Assembly (NCBI GenBank): GCA_034698045.1
Contig: JAQGAU010000764.1
Location: 1 to 24,159 of the forward strand
Origin: Paramacrobiotus richtersi
Taxonomy: Eukaryota > Tardigrada > Eutardigrada > Parachela > Macrobiotidae
Length of the DNA: 24,159 bases
Direction of reading: 5' to 3'
Part shown: positions 9,916 through 19,056 of the stretch, piece after piece
Numbering within the stretch: the stretch's first letter is position 1
Layout: each line of letters starts with the position of its first letter
The notes under the pieces: model-generated
Database searches by the model: none
What the model saw: the letters and a program-made list of their open reading frames with translations, nothing else
What the model was told of the DNA's origin: nothing
Program-made: the position numbers and the translations under genes

Positions 9916-10062
9916 ATGCAAATGACGGACGCGAACATGGCCGAAGTTGCTGTTATCACTGGCAATTTGGCGCGAATCCGTGCTGAATTCCTGATGGCAT
10001 TAATGAGCAGCGCCAGTCACAGCGGTGCGACTGGTCCCGCTATCACCATGGCCTGCATCTAA
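9916..10062 (+). CDS. Short ORF, 48 residues, duplicated at 4707
   Basis: It opens ATG CAA ATG ACG GAC and ends TAA at 10060-10062. No domain or signal peptide is recognised. Its frame is shared without indels by the 4707 copy over 29 codons (about 16 identical residues, and 5 codons differing only synonymously). It runs antisense to exon 3 of the knottin-type gene, so one of the two may be a by-product of the other. It may be non-coding sequence. Confidence 0.3.
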   Translation: MQMTDANMAEVAVITGNLARIRAEFLMALMSSASHSGATGPAITMACI

Positions 10063-10385
10063 GAATGAAACTGCTGCCATGAACGCAGTCTTTTGAAAAT
10101 GAACGTGAACCTGATCAAGGGACTAGCTCTTACCGTCAGTATCCCGTTTCCCACGGCTTTGCTCACAAACTGCCCGGATCTTGTCCGTACTTGTGCAAGA
10201 GAGATACCGGCAACACCGCGTATGCGCGGTGCATTCGTCGCCCAGCCTTCTGCAAGCGTCGCTGCTGTGAAGCTGCATAACACAGTCATTATCGAGATGA
10301 TATTCAATTCGTTTCATAAAATTCACAAGAAACAACTTACCATCAAGAACACGACGGGAGCGGCTAAGGTCACGATCAGACGCAT
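10000..10385 (-). CDS. Secreted knottin-type (ICK) peptide precursor, 3 exons
   Basis: Minus-strand exons are 10385-10341 (signal peptide, phase 0), 10272-10134 (mature domain, ends phase 1 at G/gtaaga) and 10058-10000 (tail, TAA at 10002-10000). The total is 80 residues. The mature part has six Cys in inhibitor-cystine-knot order with spacing C-x6-C-x5-CC-x4-C-x9-C. A Gly-Lys-Arg follows shortly after the last Cys, which is a standard cleavage and amidation site. Read without the second splice, the frame would stop at TAG 10125-10123. Exon 3 is chosen because its end (TAVTG...) is homologous to the last exon of the 12060 gene. ICK peptides act extracellularly as channel modulators, venom-type toxins, antimicrobials or peptide hormones; nothing here decides which. 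Confidence 0.7.
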
Positions 10386-10480
10386 GACTGTAAAGAGCTC
10401 GAGTAACATTTAAACGGTGCTCAGCTTGCAGCAAGGTTTTGACGACACGTTAAGTGGGAATGTAGGGAAGTTTGAGTTAT

Positions 10481-10488
10481 CTTTTATC
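10481..10488 (-). promoter_or_regulatory. TATA-like box of the knottin-type gene
   Basis: The minus strand reads GATAAAAG about 100 bp before the ATG at 10385, a spacing like that of the other small secretory genes here. Confidence 0.35.
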
Positions 10489-10489
10489 G

Positions 10490-11940
10490 TGGCAATCGCG
10501 TCCTATCATTCTTCGTAAAAAATGGTTGCGCGTTTTGAATTTCAAGTGATGTAGCAAGCAGTTCCTGTGGAATGACTACAGCGCTTTCTATCACTAGCTC
10601 AGCAGTGTTTCATCTAGATATGGCGGATGTGTTTTTACTGTTTATGATGGAGTTCGCACAGTTTAACGTGGAGGAGTTTCGTAACAGGCGGAAAACAGTT
10701 TTTCATCATGTTCGCGCGCTTTCCTTTGGTTTCTATGCCATATTTGTTAACTGCAACAACAGTATTTTTTCAATCCAAATCATGTCAAAATTTTATTGTC
10801 ATGTTATCACGTTTATCACTTACGTATACAGCATGTAGAAACGGACCGCTCATTGTCAGTGAAGTCGAAGGCTGAATGCGCAGTTAATATGAACATGCAA
10901 CCCGGCAAACTGTGTGCACGTATCTCCTGACAACAACAGCTTTCGCGAAGTCACTTGAAATAGTGCACTGCACGGGCGGTTGTCCCGGTAGACGTTGCAA
11001 TAGTAAATTCAGTGTAACACAATCGAGAAATCCTATAAAAACGGAATCAAATTCAATGTTGTGGTAATTGTACAAGCGTGGTAATCCGCCAAGCATTTCG
11101 TGTGCGGTTCTCAGGGATGAAAAGCTGGCACTTCGCTGATGTTAACGCTGTACCCACATTTGAACTATGGGGGACAGGAGAAAGATTTCCCCATTTATGA
11201 ACGAATTTGAAATTCTATCCATAAAGAAACCGAACGACAACTAAAACCATGTACTTTTTATTAAAGTAGGCGAAACACAGCAACTAATGTAGACGAAATC
11301 AGCACATCAAAACGTTTCTCATTTTGATAGCAGTTCCTGAACAAAGCGTGTCTGCTTTTTACGAGAACTATCAGACGACGACTCTTCTAATAGTTTCCCA
11401 GCTCACTTGAAAGTGGATGTATGCTAGTTTTTCCAGGAAGTTGCTGTGTATGCTTCGGTTTTTCCTATCGTAACTATTTTATAAAAACACATAAATCAGT
11501 ACTGCTTTCTCGTACACAAAGCGTGAAGTACTTTGACATTATCGACGTAAATTGAACGTCCGTTAACTCTGGCAACTTGTACGCTAAATGACCAACAACG
11601 GAATTATCACGTGAGCAGAAACTTCGATACAATCGCTTACAATGGTACTAGCGTTGAGGAAAACCCCGAGAACATTGGAGCCAGTTGTTTACCATGTTAT
11701 ACATACCAGTCCTGTGAGGCAACCCAACGAGTTACACAACGGGAACATAGCGGAAGGACACCCATCCAACTTCTGTGAAAAAACTGCTCACTTGCTGATC
11801 GAAGTCCGACATGTTATTCGCAAAGGAAGGGCGTTCCGTGTCATCGGAAAATCGGTCTGGGCACGTCATTTCCTAAAAGGAACTGACATGGTGCGCGCCC
11901 GAATTTCTGGCAGTGATTAAAAGTTCAAGTTGAACTGCAG
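10490..11940. other. Spacer with unrecognised short open frames
   Basis: Three frames have a real ATG: 10572-10838 (+, 88 codons), 11096-10884 (-, 70 codons) and 11642-11920 (+, 92 codons). None has a signal peptide, domain, paralogue in the window or splice structure. TTTATT at 11251-11256 is a possible minus-strand poly(A) signal. Confidence 0.25.
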
Positions 11941-11945
11941 AAGAG

Positions 11946-11951
11946 TATAAA
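11946..11951 (+). promoter_or_regulatory. TATA box of the GKR-repeat precursor gene
   Basis: TATAAA lies 114 bp before the ATG at 12060, suggesting a start site near 11976. Confidence 0.5.
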
Positions 11952-12059
11952 TTGAGACGCATTTTCGTCAATCATGTTGAATAACATCGTCTACAGTACG
12001 CCACAGTCAGCCTCACGAGTTGATAACTTTTCTTCAGCGTACTCTATTTAACTCCAATC

Positions 12060-12396
12060 ATGCGTTCGATCGTGCTCTTGGCCGTGCTCGTCGTCGGAGT
12101 CATGCTCTTGGTGGTAAGTCTCTGGGTGACTCGCTTATCTATCGGATTTTCGGTATTAGATGGGCTTTTTATTGTCTAGCTGGAACATAGCGACGCCATT
12201 CCCGAGAAGGGCAAACGCTCCGTCCCCGCACAGGGAAAACGTTCTATCCCCGTAAAGGGAAAACACTTCAGCGGCGGTAAGAACTTTGGCCATGGAGTAG
12301 TTCTGTGTTATGGTAGTATTTTTGCTCTGTCAGAAGAAAGCGATGAGCAACAGGACCTGGTCCACTCTTACCGCTGTGGCTGGAGACGATTCTTAA
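12060..12396 (+). CDS. Secreted Gly-Lys-Arg repeat peptide precursor, 3 exons
   Basis: Exons are 12060-12113 (signal peptide, 18 codons), 12180-12276 (ends phase 1 at G/gtaaga) and 12341-12396 (TAA at 12394), giving 68 residues. The leader exon is clearly related to that of the knottin gene (both ATGCGT..GATCGTG). The start of exon 2 (LEHSDA against LHSSDA) and the end of exon 3 (TAVAG against TAVTG) also match. The middle exon has no Cys. It carries three short units ending GKR, GKR and GK: AIPEKGKR, SVPAQGKR, SIPVKGK. GKR is the classic prohormone-convertase plus amidation signal, so small amidated peptides are the likely product, probably a neuropeptide or hormone. The exon-3 acceptor (aaag at 12340) is chosen for homology. 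An alternative at cag 12333 would give a longer, unrelated tail. Confidence 0.6.
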
Positions 12397-12848
12397 ACTG
12401 GCTGCTATTTCCGCAAGGATGGAGGCACGATTGTCAACGAGAACAATTCCACAAACCTGAGCGAATCCACAGAGAGATGTTCACCACTAAAGGACTACAT
12501 TCATTCGCTGCTTCTTATTCTTATTACTTGTTTCCGTGCATCGTATTCTTCCGACCAGCCTGCGTTTTGAGCATGATTCTAGCATCTGCGCTCATCCTAG
12601 TGAGTACATGACAGTTGTAGTGCGTGAATAACACAATCAATTATATGACGGCCGAACCGAACTGACCATGTAAATAAGCTGCTTTCGGATTGAAAGATGC
12701 TATTCCAGTTAGTATGCCACTGATGTACCACTTTATTACATGTCCTTTCTTCATAAGCATAGGCCGCCAGATTCGTTACTTTCAAATGGTTAGACAATTC
12801 CACATCGATCTGAATCTGAAAGTTTACAGACTTTTCGCTGCATCAGTT
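12397..12848. other. Spacer between peptide gene and repeat copy 2
   Basis: There is no gene I can support. The frame across the 3' half of the preceding gene (to about 12610) reads through but looks like untranslated sequence. Confidence 0.3.
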
Positions 12849-13078
12849 TCAATAGGTGTTCGATCTTCTCGCATCTCATATGGGAGACGCGTGAAAGTGC
12901 TCAGAACAGAGTTCTTACTAAGTCTACAAAGGGTTTCATCTGCATAACAATGTAAATAAGCATCCCGCCTAGCAGTCCACAGTCACCTCATAATTTTGAC
13001 AAAACTTGTCAGTCGGCAAAATTCCAGTGAAGATGCGGCAGATATCTGTATATAGGCAAGCGTTCGTTCTTACCAGTT
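12849..13078. repeat. 230-bp direct repeat, copy 2
   Basis: Identical to 7035-7264. A 7-bp CAGTTTC occurs at both edges (12844-12850 and 13074-13080) and could be a target-site duplication, though copy 1 shows no such duplication. The insertion sits directly 3' of L3: the next bases (from about 13100) resume homology with the 3' flank of L5. Confidence 0.9.
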
Positions 13079-13180
13079 TCTGGAATACACTCGCAGATTT
13101 CAACAGCCCCAGACCACGATGTCCACATCCAGCTGCACATGGACAGTAACAGTGATGGACTTCAACAGATTCACAGCATG

Positions 13181-13354
13181 TTACCACGAAAAGGTAATTT
13201 CTACGGACGTGCTGTCCCTCAACGCTACTAGACTGTGCGTAGTGAACTTGCTCAGTTTGTGGAAATCCAGAGCGGCCATGTCAGTCCCACTCCATTCCCG
13301 GCTGCAATAATGCGCATCCTCCCGTTGATCGCGACTCTGCCTCTCATTCAGGAC
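13181..13354 (-). CDS. L3 exon 3, conserved tail
   Basis: Acceptor is attgcag. Open to TAA (13183-13181), ending FSW. YRGR is changed to YCSR here, and DPR to DQR, suggesting relaxed constraint. Confidence 0.65.
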   Translation of the reverse strand, partial: VLNERQSRDQREDAHYCSREWSGTDMAALDFHKLSKFTTHSLVALRDSTSVEITFSW

Positions 13355-13660
13355 CTGCAATTAACAAAGCCTAATTTCCGATTTTCTGTCCCCAGTAGTG
13401 CATACCACTACCAGGAGCATACTGAAATGAAATACAGTCATTTGCACGTCAGGCGATTCTCTTTGTACATCTTCTACGCACAACCTAAGCATGGGAAACG
13501 GGCTACACGGGCAAGACTGCGAGGTAGAGCGAAATGGAAGCGTTAACGGTCTACACTCTAAAGTAATGTTGTTTGACAGACTTAACTTCTGGCATTCTTC
13601 CGTGACGTTCTGTCGACACACCCGCGCACATGATTCTAAGACAGTGTATGTCCAACTTAC

Positions 13661-14480
13661 GCTTACAATCCTCCAGTGATTGTAGCCATGCCTCTGGCCA
13701 CTGGCACTTATCCAATCGGACAACTGCTTCACCTGCGTATCGGTCAACGACGGCAGACTATCTTCCATCCGAGACCAGACCTCCTGAACGGTCAGGACGC
13801 CAGCAACTCGGCAAGTGAGGCATATGAACCTAACTCCATGCTAACTATTATCCTTGCGCCGGCGGACATCAACTTTGACGTTACCCAGCAGCAAAACCTG
13901 ACAGGCAGCTGCCATATCATTCAGTTTCGTAACTAAACGGCCAAGGGAGGTATAAAATTGTTCGTCATCGCGCCTGTCCAAAGCCCACACGGCATTCGCC
14001 AACACCATCGTCTGCACAGGAGCATGGAGATCTTTTCGAATAAGAGTCCGGAACAACCGCCCACAGCAGAACAACGGATAGCCGTAGTTTCCACGCCCGC
14101 GTTGAGGATAACTTTAGAGCGAGATGTCCACCCGTAGTGCAGACTGGCCACCGACAAGGCATCTTGCGCTTTGTTCTCGTAGCGGACGCGAACCACCCTT
14201 GCGATGCGTGGAGACATGAGGATGGAGTTCCAGTCTGAGTCAGCACACACTCGGCGGAAACGGGACTGATCCGCACTGTCTAAATGTTCGAATGTGCACC
14301 CCACGAGATCCCTCGGCAGTAAACGGAAGCCGCACGCTGGAGCAGAAACTGTGACATTTTCGGATACTTCATTTGCCGACGATTCTAGGTCAGTCTCGGA
14401 AAACTTCCGCTTCTGTTGCTGTTCGCGCATTCTGGCGCAGGGTGCGCCGCCCCAAGAAGCAGACGATTCCACTTGTCCGG
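13661..14480 (-). pseudogene. L3 exon 2, broken F-box exon
   Basis: It opens PDKWNRLL after the acceptor, as in L5 (PDEWARLL). Two 1-nt deletions and one TAG interrupt it. Segments in the proper frames still read QKRKFSETD, the F-box, CGRLFRTL, and VWSRMEDSLPSLTD with QLSDW before the donor. Confidence 0.75.
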
Positions 14481-14771
14481 CTAAAGAGCGGTTTCAAGTT
14501 ATTGAATTGTGTTGATTCCTTTAAACTTCGATTCGTTCAAACAATTGCAGACCTCGATGCGTTTAACATTTGCGGACTTCCTAAACGGGTGTCAGAATTC
14601 TTGTTTATTAAATTGATTCACACAATTCATACTGTCCATAAATCAAAAGGTTATACGAATACTTATGCCGGAGCGCAATACATAGCTCTTCGCAGCCGGC
14701 CGGAGCCCCATATTATTTCTTGCTAAACTCTTCTAACCAGTTACGATTCGCAACTGTTGCTCGGTTCTTAC

Positions 14772-15443
14772 AGTTTGCCTTTGTAGATTCTCGGGAAGGA
14801 TGTCGTAGCCAATTCTGATATAGTGCAGCGAATTATGGTCCATTTCAAGGGCTTTAATGAAAGCCCTGGTACAGGAACGCCACTCTCCCTTTGTCCGGTT
14901 AAGAGCATCCAGCATTTCCTGAGCCGAATTCGCGCCAGAAGAGAACGCTTCTGGCAGGCGAACGGTATCCTTGACAAAATGTCCCTTTTTCACACGCAGC
15001 ACATCCAGCATTTTCCCCCTTGTGAGTGCACGGATCCGCTGTCCGGGCACGACGAAAATTGTCGCACCGTTCGGTAGATTAGCGTTTACCAAACCAAACG
15101 TGGACGACAAGCTAAACTCCGTGGCGAGCAACAGGCCCGGGTACCATGTTTTGGGATTGTTGGAACTCGAGCGTACCAGCACCTCTACTGGGAGTTCTTT
15201 TCCCTGATGAATTTCGTTTCTTTCCTGCGGGGAAAAAAAGATTTCTCGTCGTCTGTTGAGATAAATCTCCCCAAAAGGTATAAAATGGGGCACGGGTGTT
15301 CCCTCGCATTCCCAGTCGATCATCAGTCCCCCTGGGGCGCAGTCGACGAGTGTTCCCTGCTGGAATGCTCCGTCATCTCCTCGGACCTCGATAATATCAG
15401 ATTCGGGCTCATTAGATCTGCGCCGTGGACCACATTGCAGCAT
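14772..15443 (-). CDS. L3 exon 1, FMRP N-terminal-like module, intact
   Basis: Residues 17-65 form repeat 1 (IIEVRGDDGAFQQG ... FIPFGEIYL). Residues 83-138 form repeat 2 (PVEVLVRSS, KTWYPGLLLA, then FVVPGQRIR). Residues about 150-210 are a KH0-like segment (RLPEAF, AQEMLDALN, HYIRIG). In FMRP the same elements come in the same order and at similar spacing, starting with VEVRG and including the PF strand and the W-rich strand of the second Tudor. This copy gives the cleanest view of the module. Confidence 0.75.
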
Positions 15444-16391
15444 CACAGCGGTTTTGGCTTTCCTTGGACAGTGAAAATGACCAATGTAAACAGTTCCAAC
15501 GTCCCAATCGTATGTCCTTACTGCAAATTAAAAATGCGTTACGTTGAATAGCATAGTTTAGTTAGCAGTTTTTGCCGAACTACGATACAGGAAAATAAAT
15601 GTGCCAAAATGCCTGTGGCAAGATTTGACTGTTAGCATGAGCAGATAGCAGTTACTGCATACAATGAAGTAGCCCGTGGTTATACTACACCCGGACAGCG
15701 CCATACTGGACATATATAATCATTCTCACTGCGAGAATAATGAATATGCTCTTGACAGGACGCAAGCGGTACCGATAGGGCTGCCTGAGCAACCGCAGCA
15801 TTCAGACCAAAAACAAACCCAGAAGGGAACAGCCAGAAATGAGCTTGACAGGGCAACCATAAAAGAGTTATTGTAAAGGATTAATGCATCTATAAGAGAA
15901 ACGATAGATCCTCGCTTGCATAACAAGGGAACGGCAGTGCGTTCACGTTCGGCTCAGGCATCGAGTAGGACAAAATTCAGCAGAGAGAAAAACTTTAGCC
16001 TCCAGAGAGCAACGCAAATCTAGGCTGACTGCTTCGAATTCGCGTCACGGGCTTTTCAGTCCAAGCCGATACACTGATCAGTCACAGATGGAGTAACAAT
16101 TAATATGACATATATGAATTAATATATGATTAATATGATTAATATGATTAATTAATATATGATTAATATGACACCTCATAGTTTGTCTCTATGACCGTAG
16201 GCTGCCTGGTCCACTGTATCACATTGCAATTATCTACAGCATGCGTTTTTGGGACGACTGAAGTATGTAACTGGCTTATTCGAGAAGAGTGTAATCATCT
16301 GCAGAAACTACAGTGAACAAAGCTACCGAATTAACTGGACTTCCCGTTTCTCAGTTCGAGAATTTCGGAATCGACTCTGCCTGCTGCGAAA
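15444..16391. other. Divergent intergenic region between L3 and L4
   Basis: 948 bp lie between two head-to-head starts, so both promoters should be here. No convincing TATA pair is seen. An open frame 15676-15876 (+, opens GTG, rich in Gln, Thr and Lys) has no recognised family. Confidence 0.4.
16101..16172. repeat. AT-rich tandem repeat
   Basis: Variants of TTAATATGA / GATTAATAT recur about eight times with small indels. Confidence 0.8.
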
Positions 16392-17087
16392 ATGATGCGT
16401 ATAACGCATCCAACGCCATCAGGAGGAACTCGTCGTCCTAACGAACCAGAATCCGATGTCGTTGAGGTGCGTGGAGATAACGGACTACTCCAGCAGGGAA
16501 GAATTGCTGATGTCGTTGCGGGCGGCCTGTTGATCGACTGGGAATGCGGGAAGGATTCCACATCCCAGTTTATCCCGTTTGGGGAGATTTATCTCCACAG
16601 ACGACGGCAATTGTTTCTTTCCAAAGAGGAAGAAAAGTCCGGCTTTCCTAATGGAGTCCCCGTGGAAGTCCTAATACGTCGGAGTCTCAGAGAGCCCAGG
16701 ACTTGGTATCCGGGCATTCTCCTACACGGCGAGTTGGGCTTATTTGTCCGCGACAAGTATGGTTTAGTCAGTGCAGCACTACCGGGCGGTGCAACGGTTG
16801 TTGTTGTGCCCGCCAATCTGATACGCCAACCGTCAACCGATGGCCGTGAAGCGCTGCGCGTACACCGGGGGCATTTTGTCAAGCGAAAACTCGGTCTGCC
16901 AAAAGGGTTTTGCCATGCGGAAGCTCATGCGAAAGAATTGTTGGATGCCTTGAACCGGGGCACTGAAGCATTTGGAAGAACTGATCGTGCCAGGACCTTT
17001 ATCAGAGCCCTCGACATCGATGGTGATTGGTTGCATTGCATTACAATCGGCGACGGCATTGTTCCACAGACCCAACAGAGACATACT
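16392..17087 (+). CDS. L4 exon 1, FMRP N-terminal-like module, intact
   Basis: It begins ATG ATG, then a short basic lead and NEPESDVVEVRG. Repeat 1 ends QFIPFGEIYLHRR. Repeat 2 has PVEVLIRRS, RTWYPGILL and VVVVPANLIR. The KH0-like part has GLPKGF, AKELLDALN and LHCITIG. Without splicing the frame runs to 17243. Confidence 0.75.
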
Positions 17088-19056
17088 GTAAGAAGCTTTG
17101 ACAAACATAAGATGTTTTTAGCCGCGGAGCCGACGTCTTCTTGTTGCCTGTTTAATTTAGGGAAGCTTGATACCCTGCCGTCGATAACTTCGCTTAAATG
17201 TGGACGGCATAGTATCATAACAAAAGGCCTATCATTAAACTGACATAGTTACGCTTAGTCGAAGCCGCTCGCTAGTAATTAAGAGAACAATTGCATTGGT
17301 TAGCCTATATAAAATAAGGCCAAGATTGACCCGACAATTTTTGCTGCCTAAAACGTCCAATAAAACCGTCAACCGGGGCGCCGCACCCCATTGACATTCT
17401 TGGTGAAACCCTCACGATTAAAAATTTGACGAGAATGCTGTCACGGAAAAATAATGTTGAAAGGCGCAAACATGTGCCTGGAGAACATGACGTGGGTTTA
17501 GCAGGAAGGGTTGATTCTGTGGCCTCAACATTGCCGGCTTTTTCAGTTTACGCCTGAGGGGCAGATTCGTCGCTTTAAAACTGAACATAGACTTTATTAT
17601 ATAGTCCAAGTCAGTAGATAATGTGCTATCCTTTTTTATCCAGCTAACCTGCGTGCGCTACTACGTGCGGCAGCGAAAGATTGTCCGCAACCGCCAACGA
17701 AACAAAACAAGCGGAAATTTACGGATTTGGCGCTGAGATCGTCGTTTCATGAAAAAACAGAGCCTGACACTACCTACATCCCAACTAACGGTGTCCAGCT
17801 ATTGCCGAAGCATATCCTAGCATGCATCTTTGAACACTTGGACAGTGCGGAGCGTTGTCATCTCCGTCGAGTATGCGCGTACTGGGACGCCATTCTCGCA
17901 ACGTCATGTGTTGTACGTGTGCGATACAAAAACAGGAAACAGGACTTCATGTCGGTGGCCAGTCTGCATCACGGATGGACATGCCAGACCAAAACAATAA
18001 TCAACGCGGGCGCTCAAGTCGGTCATGATCCGTTGTTCTGTGGTGGGCGGCTATTCCGCACTTTTATGCATAAAGCTTTGCATAGCCCTGTACGGACGAT
18101 CATCTTGGCCGATATCGTGTGTAATGTGGAAATTCGCGCACCCACTTTGACTGTGTTCGGGAGTTTTGTTGAGGATGTGAATGATATGGCAGCTGCTTGC
18201 CAGAATCTGGTGCTGCGTAATGTCCAGGTTAATCTACACACTGGGTCTAATTGGTCTTCTGATACAACTTACCTGCATATCTTGACGGGGCGGATTGCCG
18301 GTTTTCTGACCATTAAAGAATTATGGTCTCGGATGGATGACAGCCTGTCATCGTTGTCTGACGCACAGTTGCATCAATTGTCCGATTGGATCCAGGTGCA
18401 TGGCCAGTGCTATGAATACGTGAAGCCGCGCGTACTAAGCGTAAGTCTGAGAAGCAACAAAGGTGGGGTCCTGTATTCGAAGGGAATCCAGATACGGTAT
18501 GTAGGCGAGGCCAGACGAAGATACGGTTCGCGAAGCCACCTCATGAGATGGTTACGGCCCCGTATCATTCGTCTAGCCACGCCCCCGTACCGTATCTAGA
18601 TTCGCTTCGAATGCGAGACCCACCCTAAGTCAGCAAGATTTCGAGCGGACAAACGCATCTGGATAGTATATTATGCAGTTCGGGAGCTGCAACCACGCAA
18701 ATTGCATAATCGTGGCAACAGCGACAGTGTTGTATAATTTGTGTTATCTGGCGCTTGCAATGAAGCACTTGTGATAGACTAATCCCGCATTGCAGCGTTT
18801 CTTTGTAATGGCCCTGGTATAGAAACATTATAGAATCATTATAACAGTATAGAAACATTATACTGAGTTCATTGTTCTGCAGATTATCAACAACATGCAA
18901 TGTAGCGATCCACGGAAGGATGCGCATTACCGCGGCCGGAAATGGACTACGGCTGACCTGGGCACTTTGGATCTGCAGAAACTGAACAAGCTCACCTTGC
19001 ACAGCCTGCTTGCGCTGAAGAGTACGATACCATTGGCGATTCATCTATCGTGGTAG
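16392..19056 (+). CDS. L4: FMRP-NTD-like/F-box fusion gene with defective acceptor
   Basis: Exon 1 is 16392-17087 (232 codons), exon 2 nominally 17640-18440 (267 codons), exon 3 18883-19056 (57 codons plus TAG). All are open and phase 0, totalling 556 residues. The donors are gtaaga (17088) and gtaagt (18441), and the exon 3 acceptor is ttctgcag. Where the family has an AG before exon 2, this copy has AT (17638-17639; ttttttat against tttctttag). The next AG (17642-17643) would remove 4 nt of exon 2 and hit TGA at 17734. The copy therefore either makes no fusion protein, uses a non-canonical acceptor, or carries a sequencing error there. It lacks the acidic repeat of L1/L2. The F-box reads LLPKHILACIFEHLD ... 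RRVCAYWD. A foldback element sits in intron 2. A poly(A) signal AATAAA is at 19314-19319. Confidence 0.7.
17640..18440 (+). CDS. L4 exon 2, F-box exon, intact frame
   Basis: The homologous start PANLRALLRAA aligns with PHSLRRVLLMAA of L2. It continues with NKRKFTD, the F-box, SVASLHHGW, GGRLFRTF, VEDVNDM, LWSRMDDSL and QLSDW. Open frame continues past the donor to 18599, only because intron 2 starts in frame. Confidence 0.7.
18461..18626. mobile_element. Foldback/MITE-like inverted-repeat element in L4 intron 2
   Basis: The left arm (about 18461-18535) and right arm (about 18552-18626) are inverted copies at roughly 80% identity by eye. Shared blocks include ATTCGAAG, GATACGGTA and AGACGAA. 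The centre CCACCTCATGAGATGG is itself palindromic. No coding capacity. It occurs in no other copy of this gene, so it inserted after L4 split off. Confidence 0.75.
18817..18862. repeat. 16-bp direct repeat near exon 3 acceptor
   Basis: GTATAGAAACATTATA occurs at 18817-18832 and 18847-18862, 30 bp apart, just before the branch/acceptor region of L4 intron 2. Confidence 0.8.
18883..19056 (+). CDS. L4 exon 3, conserved tail
   Basis: The sequence reads SDPRKDAHYRGRKW, then LDLQKLNKLTLHSL, ending IHLSW with TAG at 19054-19056. Confidence 0.75.
   Translation: MINNMQCSDPRKDAHYRGRKWTTADLGTLDLQKLNKLTLHSLLALKSTIPLAIHLSW

Larger units (their letters stand above)
13181..15443 (-). pseudogene. L3: FMRP-NTD-like/F-box fusion gene, F-box exon broken
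   Basis: Minus strand: exon 1 15443-14772 (224 codons, intact), exon 2 14480-13661 (820 nt, 3n+1), exon 3 13354-13181 (57 codons plus TAA, intact). Splice sites are canonical (gtaaga...tctttag; gtaagt...ttgcag). Compared with L5, exon 2 has a 1-nt deletion between about 14450 and 14395, an extra two codons near 14231-14245 (tandem GACTCA), another 1-nt deletion near 14076-14082, and an in-frame TAG at 13843-13841. The rest of the F-box region is recognisable (LLPRDLVGCTFEHLD ... RRVCA). L5 is the closest copy: exons, intron-1 start and 3' flank match. The full fusion cannot be translated; exon 1 alone could be, reading 13 codons into the intron to about 14733. Confidence 0.75.

Noticed and set aside
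12277..12610. Read-through extension of the GKR-repeat gene
   Set aside because: The 57-bp intron to 12333 is a multiple of three, so the frame stays open by chance. The alternative third exon matches the knottin gene tail and is preferred.
18441..18599. Extension of L4 exon 2 past 18440
   Set aside because: It crosses a canonical gtaagt conserved in all copies and enters the foldback element.
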